From positions 21,215-85,214 of the forward strand of contig JAUYCF010000047.1 in the NCBI GenBank assembly GCA_030692355.1: a stretch of DNA of 64,000 bases. The letters are read 5' to 3'. Position numbers and translations under genes: made by a program. Shown here one piece after another: positions 40,167-48,309 of the stretch (its first letter is position 1; each line of letters starts with the position of its first letter). A model generated the notes under the pieces. That model was not told the DNA's origin and did no database searches. It was given only the letters and a program-made list of their open reading frames with translations. The DNA is from Thiobacillus sp. GTDB lineage: Bacteria; Pseudomonadota; Gammaproteobacteria; Burkholderiales; Thiobacillaceae.

Positions 40167-40811
40167 ATGCGATCTTTCGTCAGTCACACATTCACAGCGG
40201 TCGTGGTCATGGCAGCGTCAAGCGCTGCGGCGGCACCCCCTTCCATCATCACCCAGGGCAACGGGGCGGCGCTTGCCTGTGCCAGCTGTCACGGGGTGGA
40301 CGGGGCAGGCAATGCACCGTCCGGATTTCCGGCGCTGGCACAACTGCCGCCGGCATACTTCGCCAAACAGATCGCCGACTTCAAGGCCGGCACCCGCACC
40401 CATCCGGTCATGACACCCATCGCGCAGGCGATGAGCGTCGAAGACGCCGAATCCAGCGCACGCCATTATGCGAGCCAGCCGCACCCGAAAGCCGGCGCCA
40501 GCACGGCGGACCCCGCTGTGATCGCGCGCGGCAGGAATCTGGCGATCAACGGCGCCTGGGGCCGACAGGTGCCGCCCTGCTTCAAATGCCATGCAGCAGA
40601 CGGCCTCGGCGTAGCGCCGGCATTTCCCCCGATCGCGGGACAACACGCCACCTATACGGTCAGTCAATTGCAGGCCTGGAAAACCGGCGCCCGGACCAAT
40701 GATCCGCAAACGCTGATGAAGGTGGTTGCGGAGAATCTCAGCGAGGAGGATATCCATGCAGTCGCCGAATATCTGGCAACGCTCGGAAACCGGGGGAAGG
40801 AAAATGAATAA
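40167..40811 (+). CDS. tsdB: TsdB, di-heme cytochrome c partner of thiosulfate dehydrogenase
   Basis: The ATG at 40167 has GGAG at 6-base spacing; a longer open frame starts at 40113. The 214-residue product has a signal peptide and two cytochrome c domains with CASCHG (about residue 38) and CFKCHA (about 138), in the cytochrome c4-like layout. It overlaps the following tsdA-like gene by 8 bases. A TsdB immediately before TsdA is the known tsdBA arrangement, in which TsdB takes electrons from TsdA. The name rests on this context. Confidence 0.78.
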   Translation: MRSFVSHTFTAVVVMAASSAAAAPPSIITQGNGAALACASCHGVDGAGNAPSGFPALAQLPPAYFAKQIADFKAGTRTHPVMTPIAQAMSVEDAESSARHYASQPHPKAGASTADPAVIARGRNLAINGAWGRQVPPCFKCHAADGLGVAPAFPPIAGQHATYTVSQLQAWKTGARTNDPQTLMKVVAENLSEEDIHAVAEYLATLGNRGKENE

Positions 40812-41814
40812 ATTTGCAGGGTATGCGCTCTGTGTGCTCGCCTTGGGCGGCATGCTCGGATGCGACAAGCAGCCGCCGCCACCCGTACCCGCAGACGTCG
40901 CACCTGCCGCACCCCCTCCCGTTGCCGCGCCCGCTGCCGCTGCCCCAACCCGGTTCACGCCCCCGGCCGAAAGCGAAATTCCACAGAACGAGTACGGCGA
41001 AATGGTATTGCTGGGCAAGAATATTTTTGTGAACACCCAGCAACACGCCAAGGCGTACGTCGGCAACGGCATGAACTGCGCCAACTGTCACCTGGACAAT
41101 GGCCGCAAGGCCGATTCGGCACCGTTATGGGCCGCGTATGTTCTCTATCCCGCATACCGCCAGAAAACCCGGCAGGTCGATACCATCCAGAGCCGTATCC
41201 AGGGGTGCTTCCTCTACAGCATGAACGGCAAGGCGCCCGCTCTGGACAGCAAGGAAATGACTGCTTTGGTGACCTACCATTACTGGCTCGCCAAGGGCGC
41301 GCCGACCGGCGTCAAATTGCCCGGCCAGGGCTATCTCAAAGTGGCGAAGCCCGCCCTGACACCCGACATGGCGCGCGGGCGCGGCGTATACGAGAACAAT
41401 TGCGCGATCTGCCACGGCGCCAACGGTGAAGGCATCAAAGCGCGCGACGAATATGCGTTTCCGCCTTTATGGGGCAAGGATTCGTTCAACTGGGGCGCCG
41501 GCATGCATCGGGTGGACACGGCGGCGGGCTTTATCCAGGCCAACATGCCCTATGGGCTGGGCGGCACCCTGAGCGATCAGGAAGCCTGGGATGTGGCCTT
41601 GTTCATGAACAGTCATGAGCGTCCGCAGGACCCGCGATTTAAAGCCAGTGTCGCGCAGACGCGTGACACCCATCACGACGAAAACTGCCTGTACGGGCGC
41701 ACCCCCGAGGCGTTGGCGGCGTCCATCGAGCGGACGGCCGAAGCCGCGGACAAGGCTGCGGCCAAGCCGGCAACCGAACAAGTGGAAGGTTATTCCCCGG
41801 CGCTCTCGCACTAG
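40804..41814 (+). CDS. tsdA: TsdA-like thiosulfate dehydrogenase (tetrathionate-forming), predicted lipoprotein
   Basis: The ATG at 40804 opens a 336-residue protein with a lipobox (LALGGMLGC, Cys about residue 19) and a Pro-rich linker. TsdA landmarks are present. The first heme motif is GNGMNCANCHLDNG at about 92-96. A Cys in QGCFLYSMNGKA (about 135) is placed as the unusual heme ligand of TsdA. The second heme motif is NNCAICHGANGEG at about 200. WGKDSFNWGAGM and MPYGLGGTLSDQEAWDVA follow. It oxidises thiosulfate to tetrathionate in the periplasm. Lipid anchoring would hold it at a membrane. The stop codon lies in a MITE-like repeat. Confidence 0.85.
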   Translation: MNKFAGYALCVLALGGMLGCDKQPPPPVPADVAPAAPPPVAAPAAAAPTRFTPPAESEIPQNEYGEMVLLGKNIFVNTQQHAKAYVGNGMNCANCHLDNGRKADSAPLWAAYVLYPAYRQKTRQVDTIQSRIQGCFLYSMNGKAPALDSKEMTALVTYHYWLAKGAPTGVKLPGQGYLKVAKPALTPDMARGRGVYENNCAICHGANGEGIKARDEYAFPPLWGKDSFNWGAGMHRVDTAAGFIQANMPYGLGGTLSDQEAWDVALFMNSHERPQDPRFKASVAQTRDTHHDENCLYGRTPEALAASIERTAEAADKAAAKPATEQVEGYSPALSH

Positions 41815-41975
41815 TGTCGTGAATCAGAAATAGCGGGACAAATAAAACGGATGGATTTTTTCGCAGGGCAAGGCGCGAGGAGGCGACATAGCTAGCTCTA
41901 TGGCAACGACGAGCAACGCAGCCATGCGGAAAAAGACACCGTTTTATGTTTCGATATTTCTGATTCACGACACTA
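41812..41975. repeat. MITE-like element with 21-bp terminal inverted repeats
   Basis: Arms 41812-41832 (starting TAGTGTCGTGAATCAG) and 41955-41975 are perfect inverted repeats of 21 bases. The pairing continues in broken form inwards (AAATAAAACGG and CCGTTTTATGTTT). The internal part has no gene. The left arm begins with the TAG stop codon of tsdA. It could fold as a long hairpin at the end of the tsdBA transcript. Confidence 0.82.
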
Positions 41976-42017
41976 ACAACCACGATTACGCACCGGGCGC
42001 CCCGGGCACGTAATCAT

Positions 42018-44048
42018 TCAACGCACGTTGCGGTTTTCGCGGTCGCGCCCCCAGTAGGTCTGGCTGGCGGGTTGCCCCGGCAGCGGCCGCTCTTTTTTGT
42101 CCTGCTGGGCTTCGCCGCGAGGCGGCGCAGACTCGACAGGCACGCGCGGAGCCTGCTGCACGCTGCCAGGCACAGCAGGGCGGCTGGCCGGCGCAACTAC
42201 GGCAGGCTGGGCAGGGCGAGGCACGGGCCTTATCTCCCGCTGCTCGGTGCCTTGCTCGCGAGTCGTGGTCTGGCCGCGCGTGGCGGCGGCAGGCGCAGAT
42301 GGACGGCTGGCCGGCGGTGCAACCACGGCAGGCTGGGCAGGGCGAGGCACAGACCTTATCTCCCGCTGCCCGGTGTTTTGCTCGCGTGTCGTGGTCTGGC
42401 CGCGCGTGGTGGCCTGCTCACGCGGGATGACCGCAGGCGGCGGGGGCATCGACTTCCTCACCTCTTCATAGCGCGGCGGCCGCGGCGGCGGCACCCGTTC
42501 AGGACCGGCCTCGGTACCACGGGCGGGCCGCGGCAGCGTGCGCGCGTCCTCGGCGCGGCGCGCGGGTGGAATCACATAGCGGGATTCCGGGACGGCCTGG
42601 GTGCGGGCGTGCGACGCCTCATCCTGCAATGCCGGCGTCCGCTCGCGTGGCGTGCGCGTCGACACCACCGGGCGCGAAACGATCTCGCGCGGCGGCTGCA
42701 CCCCCTTGGGTGCGCCCCCGGACAGGCTGGCGCGCGAAGGCTTGATCGGCAGCTCGCCGCGTACCGGCGCGAAATCGGTGTGGCGGTATCGATTCTCCAC
42801 CGTGGCGCGGATCTGCTCACGTCCGAACTTGGCGGCTGGCACCGTAAGGATGGTGCGCGGCAGCCTGGCATTGTGGTAGTGGATATCGCCCACATTGATG
42901 ACCGTGGTTTGATTGATCACCACGTTGTTGACGATGCGCGGCCCGCCCCAGCCGTCCCAGCGCGGATGACCACGATACCGATGATGACGCCACCACGGCA
43001 CCACGGGTTCGCCCCAGCTCAGCGCAACCCACCACAGCCCGGGCAGGCCGACACTGACCCGCGCCGACACGTCATGATCACGGATCATGAACGCCACCAG
43101 CGCGGGTGAATACACCGGCCGCCGCACCACCGGCCCCGGCGCCCACGCCCAGAAGCCGTCAATATTGACCCAGCGGCCGTAATGAAAGGGCGCCCAGCCC
43201 CACGGTGCCTCGTCGATCCAGGTCCATTCGTAATAGGGATCCCATACCCAATAGCCGGTGCTGTAGGGCGCCCAGCTGGTGCTCACGCCATAGGGAATCC
43301 ACACGGAACCGTAGGTCGGCACCACCCGCCAGCGGCCGTAGTGATCGAGTTCTTCCGCGCCGTACACGTCCGGCGGCAGATAGCGCGCACTGATTGATTC
43401 GCCGATGCGGTCGCTGCGCTCGTCGTTCCAGCGGTCCCAGGCGTCGGGCGCCGGCGCGGCGTACGTGGCCACTTTCACCGGATCGCCCACTGTGACCACG
43501 ATATCCTCGGAAGGATAGATACTCAGCGAGCGCCCGTCGGCCGTAATCACCGTAGCCTCGCCGCCGCGGCGGGTGATGAAATGGGTATCGCGGCTGTCCA
43601 CCTCCACCCGGTAATAGCCGGGGTGCTCGATGACGAACACCGCATTCGGCGTGCTCACCTCCACCGTGTCGTCCACCGCCAGGCTGCGCATGTCGAACGA
43701 CACCCGGCCGCTGGTCACCGTGAAGTGGATGCGGTGTTCCTCCTGTTCCACCAGCGACAGTTGGCTATTTGCATCGGCGCGAACGAAACTGCGACTGCCG
43801 AACTGCACCTCGAAATTGGCATCGTTGCCGGTATAGAGCGCATCGCCCTCCGCCAGCGCCAGGTTGGCGCGCGCGCGCGCCCAGTCGTCAGCACCCTCCC
43901 GCCAGTAGGACACCTCGCCGTCGATGAAGCTCAGCCGCGGCGGGGTGGGCGCCCACGCCTCGTTGTCATCCGCAGCCTGAGCGGCTGTGACTGACAGGGC
44001 AAACAGAAGCAGCAAGGGGGTCAGCCAGATTCGTTTCAGGTAGTCCAT
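42018..44048 (-). CDS. FecR-domain, Trp/Tyr-rich exported protein with Pro-rich C-terminus
   Basis: This is a 676-residue protein from the ATG at 44048, which has GGGGAGG upstream; the upstream open frame is ignored. It has a signal peptide (LLLLFALSVTAAQAAD). A FecR-like domain (about 35-190) shows GEVSYWREGADDW, GDALYTGNDANFEVQFG and STPNAVFVIEHPGYYRVEV. A Trp/Tyr-rich central part (DUF6600-like) has WIPYGVSTSWAPYSTGYWVWDPYYEWTW-type runs, cited here in outline. The C-terminal third is Pro/Arg/Thr-rich with an internal duplication (42181-42282 and 42304-42408). The function is unknown; the cell envelope is likely. Confidence 0.78.
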   Translation of the reverse strand: MDYLKRIWLTPLLLLFALSVTAAQAADDNEAWAPTPPRLSFIDGEVSYWREGADDWARARANLALAEGDALYTGNDANFEVQFGSRSFVRADANSQLSLVEQEEHRIHFTVTSGRVSFDMRSLAVDDTVEVSTPNAVFVIEHPGYYRVEVDSRDTHFITRRGGEATVITADGRSLSIYPSEDIVVTVGDPVKVATYAAPAPDAWDRWNDERSDRIGESISARYLPPDVYGAEELDHYGRWRVVPTYGSVWIPYGVSTSWAPYSTGYWVWDPYYEWTWIDEAPWGWAPFHYGRWVNIDGFWAWAPGPVVRRPVYSPALVAFMIRDHDVSARVSVGLPGLWWVALSWGEPVVPWWRHHRYRGHPRWDGWGGPRIVNNVVINQTTVINVGDIHYHNARLPRTILTVPAAKFGREQIRATVENRYRHTDFAPVRGELPIKPSRASLSGGAPKGVQPPREIVSRPVVSTRTPRERTPALQDEASHARTQAVPESRYVIPPARRAEDARTLPRPARGTEAGPERVPPPRPPRYEEVRKSMPPPPAVIPREQATTRGQTTTREQNTGQREIRSVPRPAQPAVVAPPASRPSAPAAATRGQTTTREQGTEQREIRPVPRPAQPAVVAPASRPAVPGSVQQAPRVPVESAPPRGEAQQDKKERPLPGQPASQTYWGRDRENRNVR

Positions 44049-44211
44049 GCAACCTCCCCATTCAGAGTGGAGTCCTGCACACGGTGTAGAAGCGGTCAGA
44101 ACAGCGCGTATCCAAGCGCATAACTTATATATAGACCCAGCCGAATTTGCACGGTTCCGCTTTTCATGGCGACGCATGCGCGCCGCAGTAAAGCCGAACG
44201 CCTGGAGGAGA

Positions 44212-45561
44212 TCAAGGGGCGAACGTATCGCCTCGCCCTGACTGCGGCTCCGATTGCACCAACCCCTCCAGCCCGCTGCGGATATGCAGGTCGCGCTGGG
44301 GATAGGGGATGACGATGCCGGCGGTCTTGAAGGCGCGCCAGATCGCCAGGTTGATATCCGAGCGCACGCTTCCCAGGCCGGCCTCGGGGTCCTGAAGCCA
44401 CACCCGCAGCTCCAGTTCGATGCCGTTGTCGCCGAAGGCCATCAGGCGGGTGGTTGGCGCCGGCTCGGCGAGCACCCTGGGGTTGGCCCGGGCCGCCGCC
44501 GCCAGCAGGGCCAGCGCCTGTTCCGGGTCGTTGTCGTAGCTGATGGAAACCGGAATCTTCAGGCGCACATTGCGGTCGCTGTAGCTCCAGTTGATCACCT
44601 CGTTGGTGATCAGCATCTCGTTGGGAATCAGCCGCTCCACCCCGTCGCGATCCATCACCACCACATAGCGGGCGTGCAGTTCCTGCACCCAGCCGAGCTT
44701 GTTGTCGATGGTGATGACATCGCCCGGGCGGATCGAACGGTCGAACAGCACGATGAAACCGCTGATGAAATTGCTGGCGATGCGCTGCAGGCCGAAGCCC
44801 AGGCCCACGCCCAGCGCGCCGCCGAACACCGTCAGCGCAGTGAGATCGATCCCAACCGCATCCAGCGCCAGCAGAAAAACCAGCACCAGCAGGATGAACT
44901 TGCTGAGCTTGACCAGCGCCACCTGCATGCCGGCGTTGGCGAACTCGGTGCGGTTGATGCGGTTCTCGATGACGCGGCCCAGCCACTGCGCCAGCAGCCA
45001 CAACAGCGCCACGGCCAGCAGCAGCTTGAGGGTCGCCAATACGGAAATCCGGCTGCCGCCCACCTGCATGGCCATGCCGTCCAGGCCTTCCAGCACGGCT
45101 GGCAGCCAGCCCAGCAGATGCAGCGCAACGACGATCCAGACCGAGGTGGCGATCAGGTTTTCCCAGGCCTTGACCAGCGGCCCCGGGCGGAAAGTCTTGC
45201 GCAGGAAATAGATGAAGATGCGGATCGTGGCCAGCGAAGTCAGCAGGGGCACTGCCAGGTTCAGCAGATTCGCCGGATTGCCCTGGTGCTGCAGCAGCGC
45301 CCGTCCCGCCAGCACCCCCAGCAGCATGCTGATGGGGAACAGGATGCGCTGCAAGGTCTTCAGCGCCAGATGGCGGACCGTGTATTCCGCGCCTTCCTGC
45401 ACACGCGCCGCCAGGCTTTGGCTCAACGTGCGATGCACCAGCAGCGCACCCGCCGCCGCCAGCACCAGCACCCCGACCTCCCACCAGAATCCGGGATCCC
45501 GGATGACGGCAAGCCCGTTCCCTAACAGGGTCTGGAGTTCAGCAGGCAGGGCAAGCGACAT
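44212..45561 (-). CDS. MscS-family mechanosensitive channel
   Basis: This is a 449-residue membrane protein with about five hydrophobic helices before the MscS domain. The pore helix region reads TVFGGALGVGLGFGLQRIASNFISGFIVLFDRSIRPGD, split here across the channel lining and the beta domain. GDVITIDNKLGWVQELHARY and LIPNEMLITNEVINWS follow. The C-terminal domain is alpha/beta (LEGLVQSEPQ at the tail). It releases solutes on hypo-osmotic shock. It is monocistronic; 98 gene-free bases separate it from the AbiE pair. Confidence 0.92.
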   Translation of the reverse strand: MSLALPAELQTLLGNGLAVIRDPGFWWEVGVLVLAAAGALLVHRTLSQSLAARVQEGAEYTVRHLALKTLQRILFPISMLLGVLAGRALLQHQGNPANLLNLAVPLLTSLATIRIFIYFLRKTFRPGPLVKAWENLIATSVWIVVALHLLGWLPAVLEGLDGMAMQVGGSRISVLATLKLLLAVALLWLLAQWLGRVIENRINRTEFANAGMQVALVKLSKFILLVLVFLLALDAVGIDLTALTVFGGALGVGLGFGLQRIASNFISGFIVLFDRSIRPGDVITIDNKLGWVQELHARYVVVMDRDGVERLIPNEMLITNEVINWSYSDRNVRLKIPVSISYDNDPEQALALLAAAARANPRVLAEPAPTTRLMAFGDNGIELELRVWLQDPEAGLGSVRSDINLAIWRAFKTAGIVIPYPQRDLHIRSGLEGLVQSEPQSGRGDTFAP

Positions 45562-45659
45562 GACGGATTCCGCATTGGGGATATTTCACGAACATAACGA
45601 TGGGGGATTCGAGCGTTTCCAGCAGCTGTTCTAGGTTCATGTTGTTTAGTTGTGGGCGT

Positions 45660-46532
45660 TTAATCGCTGAAGCCCTTGGTGAACTGCTCCAGCAAGGCCC
45701 TCGAATAGTCCAGAGGGGAATCTCGTGTCTGGAGCGCCCTCGACATGTCAGTTACAAGGCGTTCCATGGCAGCCGGCTCGGCGAACAGCATGTTTAATTG
45801 TCCGCGCGTTTCCGGGGAGGACATGGCAAACGCATCACTCCCTAACAACCATGCGCCCGCCAGTTCGACGTCGTACTCCACAGCCTCTAGTGCTGCGATT
45901 GCGTCTTCGTAGATCCTCTCCTGATTGCCCGCTTCGTTGTATTGCCGAAGCAGCGTAACGAGATCTATAGCATCTTTCGGATTCCCCCGACCTCGGTCAA
46001 CCCAGGCAAAAAGTTTGAGGATCGCAATGCCGGGGATGGACGCGATGGAGATCACGATGCCGGGCTCAACTTCAACCGGCACTGCTGATGCGTGGGCGTC
46101 GCGATAGCCCGCGACATTCATCATGATGCTCATGTCAGGAGGCCAGGCAATGGTGTTTCTGCTGCTTTCAAGCCCGCCAAATGGGATGAGGTCAACAACA
46201 AATCTGTGCTCCACGTTTGCCGGTTTGCATGTAAGGCGTTGTGCTTCACCTCGCACTTCTTCGAACCCGGATGTAGAGGTTAAGCGGTCCTTGATTGCCT
46301 GAAACTGGTCCCAGCTCTCAACCGCGAAAGCAAAATCAATATCATGGGTCGCGCGCCCGGTATGCAACCCGAACACATTCTCCAGAAGAATGATCCGTGC
46401 CGTTGCACCCACCAAGAAGATATCCACGCCCAAGCCAGTGACTGCATTCTTCACCTCTCGTATCACCGAGCATGTGATCTGGTTGACCTGGCGATCAGGC
46501 CTTGGTGTCAAGACCACGGATTCGCTCCTCAT
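45660..46532 (-). CDS. AbiEii-type nucleotidyltransferase toxin
   Basis: This is a 290-residue product. Nucleotidyltransferase motifs are VGATARIILL followed by THDIDFAFAV (G-x-S/T loop, then DID), and a later KLFAWVDRGRGNPKDAIDLVTLL block typical of AbiEii/DUF1814-type proteins. AbiEii toxins are NTases; related MenA-type enzymes modify tRNA. The reading frame starts at ATG 46532, but a GTG at 46517 has AGGAG at 7-base spacing and may be the true start. Either start overlaps the upstream AbiEi gene, which implies coupling. GC content is lower than in the core genes. Confidence 0.78.
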   Translation of the reverse strand: MRSESVVLTPRPDRQVNQITCSVIREVKNAVTGLGVDIFLVGATARIILLENVFGLHTGRATHDIDFAFAVESWDQFQAIKDRLTSTSGFEEVRGEAQRLTCKPANVEHRFVVDLIPFGGLESSRNTIAWPPDMSIMMNVAGYRDAHASAVPVEVEPGIVISIASIPGIAILKLFAWVDRGRGNPKDAIDLVTLLRQYNEAGNQERIYEDAIAALEAVEYDVELAGAWLLGSDAFAMSSPETRGQLNMLFAEPAAMERLVTDMSRALQTRDSPLDYSRALLEQFTKGFSD

Positions 46533-47586
46533 AGATCATGCGTGCAGTTTCATGGTTACGTGGATCCATCGTGGCGAGCAGGTCGGCATACACCAAGAGC
46601 GGCGGAACGATGTCGGGTCTGTTATCAGTCGGTGGCAAATCCCAGAAGACTTCCAGCACCTCGATTTCACCCTCAGGGTCGGCACGTAACTTGTTGTCTA
46701 CGACCATCCTTGTGAGGTTTTTACGGGCATCTTCGAGCCGCAAGTAGATGGTGACGGTGTTGGGCCTCAAGTGGCCGGCCAATTTGTCTGCGGCCACTTC
46801 ACCGCCCCACTGGGCGTCGTACTGGGTGATGTCGACCTGGCGCCACCAGGTTGGATCGAGTGCATGAAACCGTCTCGGATTCAGCTTGGGTCGGAGCTTG
46901 ATGGGGTAATTGGTTACCCATTCCTCAACCAGGCGCTGCCGTTCCAGAATTCGGCGGTCGCCTTTTTCCTTGCCGCCTGTCGTGTAGCCCCGAGCATTCA
47001 GGTCGAAGAAAACCCAACCTATTGCGCCCAGCGCTATGCCCGCTGCTTGTTTGATCTCGCGGTACGGCGCATTGAGCAGTTCAGGACGACATAGCAGGAC
47101 GAACATTGCCCTGAGAGCAGTTGGCGTGCCAGCGCGCGGCGTTACCATTGTTGCGCCGACAACCTCGTTAACACGGGGGCGCTGTCCTTTTACCAATACA
47201 AACAAGCCCGGCGCCTGAAGAAAGGCATTGCCATTGGCATCGATGAACTGCACATCCAGTTCACGGCATTTGTCGGCTGTCTCGGTTGTTATCCTTGGCG
47301 CAACGAGTAAACCCGGCTGCCGGAAATGTTCGAGTTGCTGCTTGATCTGTCCGATTGCGGCGAAGCGATCTATACGCTTGATCTCCACCACATAGCGTTG
47401 CAACAGGTCACCCACGGTTAACTCGATGACTGCATCAGGTCTGGCGTTGGTTCCAAGGTCAGGCTCTATTTCGATTATTCTGCCAACGATGCCCGTAGTG
47501 CCCCGCAACGCCGCCAAGGCTTGCTCCAAAAGGAGTTGCTCCTCTTTGGGAATACGTTCGTTTTGCGGGTGGGGCGGGGTGTTCAT
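46495..47586 (-). CDS. AbiEi-like antitoxin with PD-(D/E)XK-like N-terminal domain
   Basis: This is a 363-residue product from the ATG at 47586, which has AGGTG at 6-base spacing; the ATG at 47616 lies inside the operator palindrome and lacks such a signal. The N-terminal half shows RPDAVIELTVGDLLQRYVVEIKRID, shortened here to the motif PD-x(n)-VEIK, as in PD-(D/E)XK nucleases. The middle has a winged-helix-like part (NAPYREIKQAAGIALGAIGW). The C-terminal half is the AbiEi-type domain. The partner NTase overlaps downstream. It probably represses its own promoter through the two palindromes upstream. Confidence 0.72.
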   Translation of the reverse strand: MNTPPHPQNERIPKEEQLLLEQALAALRGTTGIVGRIIEIEPDLGTNARPDAVIELTVGDLLQRYVVEIKRIDRFAAIGQIKQQLEHFRQPGLLVAPRITTETADKCRELDVQFIDANGNAFLQAPGLFVLVKGQRPRVNEVVGATMVTPRAGTPTALRAMFVLLCRPELLNAPYREIKQAAGIALGAIGWVFFDLNARGYTTGGKEKGDRRILERQRLVEEWVTNYPIKLRPKLNPRRFHALDPTWWRQVDITQYDAQWGGEVAADKLAGHLRPNTVTIYLRLEDARKNLTRMVVDNKLRADPEGEIEVLEVFWDLPPTDNRPDIVPPLLVYADLLATMDPRNHETARMIYEERIRGLDTKA

Positions 47587-47596
47587 TATATTCACC

Positions 47597-47615
47597 TGTT
47601 CACGTAACGTGAACA
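47597..47615. promoter_or_regulatory. Palindromic operator 1 of the AbiE pair
   Basis: This is the perfect palindrome TGTTCACGTAACGTGAACA apart from the central base. It begins 11 bases upstream of the chosen abiEi start and overlaps the alternative ATG at 47616. An identical copy lies 68 bases further upstream. It is a likely autorepression site for the AbiEi antitoxin. Confidence 0.75.
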
Positions 47616-47664
47616 TTAGGCGATCATGAACGGGCCGTCAACAGAAATGTTCATGAATTTTATG

Positions 47665-47683
47665 TGTTCACGTAACGTGAACA
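47665..47683. promoter_or_regulatory. Palindromic operator 2 of the AbiE pair
   Basis: This is an exact second copy of TGTTCACGTAACGTGAACA. The 68-bp centre-to-centre distance equals about 6.5 helical turns. Further TTCATGAA and ATGAACG half-site-like sequences lie between and beside the two copies. Confidence 0.75.
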
Positions 47684-48105
47684 ATGGACATGCATGAACG
47701 GTGTGCGTGCCCCCCCCCCGATTTGGTTACGGGTGGTCCGTCATACTGGTGTTCAGAAAGCGTTGCCACTCGCCATCAAAAATCTCCTTGCCGGCGCGAC
47801 CGTTGGTTGCGTTGTATCTGAAACGCCGGGGGCCATGTCGTTATTGGCTTCCGGGGAATTGTTGCGGTGTTGCTGCAGAATTTCTGGAGTCTGCACCTTG
47901 GGATCAACCGACGCCCCGTCGCCATCCAAGTGCCCCAACAGCAGCGGCGAGCTGCAGAACCTCGCTAGTAGTTCGGCAGTTGGATGCTTGTAGAAGTGCT
48001 TCCCGCAGTATCCCAAGCAGGGTAAGGCAATTCACCTGGACACCCTCGGGATTACACAAAATGAAAACGGCCTCCGGTGGAAAACCACGGGAAGCCGCTT
48101 GAATT
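47684..48105. other. Gene-free stretch upstream of the AbiE pair, left of the element
   Basis: I see no convincing gene here; the short open frames show no codon bias, family motif or ribosome site. Noted items are a run of ten C at 47710-47719 and, at 48058-48098, the sequence ATGAAAACGGCC followed by an imperfect 13-bp hairpin. The same ATGAAAACGGCC plus hairpin occurs between the integrase gene and the right repeat (55525-55554), so this is probably the relic end of a related element. Confidence 0.5.
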
Positions 48106-48151
48106 TGGTGGCCAGTCTCGGAATCGAACCAAGGACACGCGGATTTTCAAT
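48106..48151. repeat. Left attachment site (attL): 46-bp copy of the tRNA-Phe 3' end
   Basis: The 46 bases match 55564-55609 exactly. In the complementary sense they correspond to the anticodon stem-loop to CCA part of tRNA-Phe. The 5' half of the tRNA is absent, and the sequence diverges directly after the AATTTTCAAT-like anticodon-loop region. This marks the left border of the integrative element. From here to 48309 no gene is seen. Confidence 0.93.
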
Positions 48152-48309
48152 TGTTGTAACAGTGTGTTTTTATTGATTATGTGCCCGCCAACGCTCGCCA
48201 ATTACCGCTGGCCCTTTTCATCCTTGTCACAGCTCAGCGGTTCCCCTTCTAGTTACCCCTGCTGATTCCCATGAAAGCCCTCATCTGCGCGGCTTGAGTT
48301 CGCGTTCAG

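Noticed and set aside
42181..42408. Possible CRISPR-like repeats
   Set aside because: There are only two long units inside a continuous coding frame with no spacer pattern; it is a protein-coding duplication.
47753..48016. Minus-strand open frame of 87 codons and overlapping plus-strand frames
   Set aside because: No ribosome site, no motif and no consistent codon use in any frame; treated as relic or non-coding sequence.
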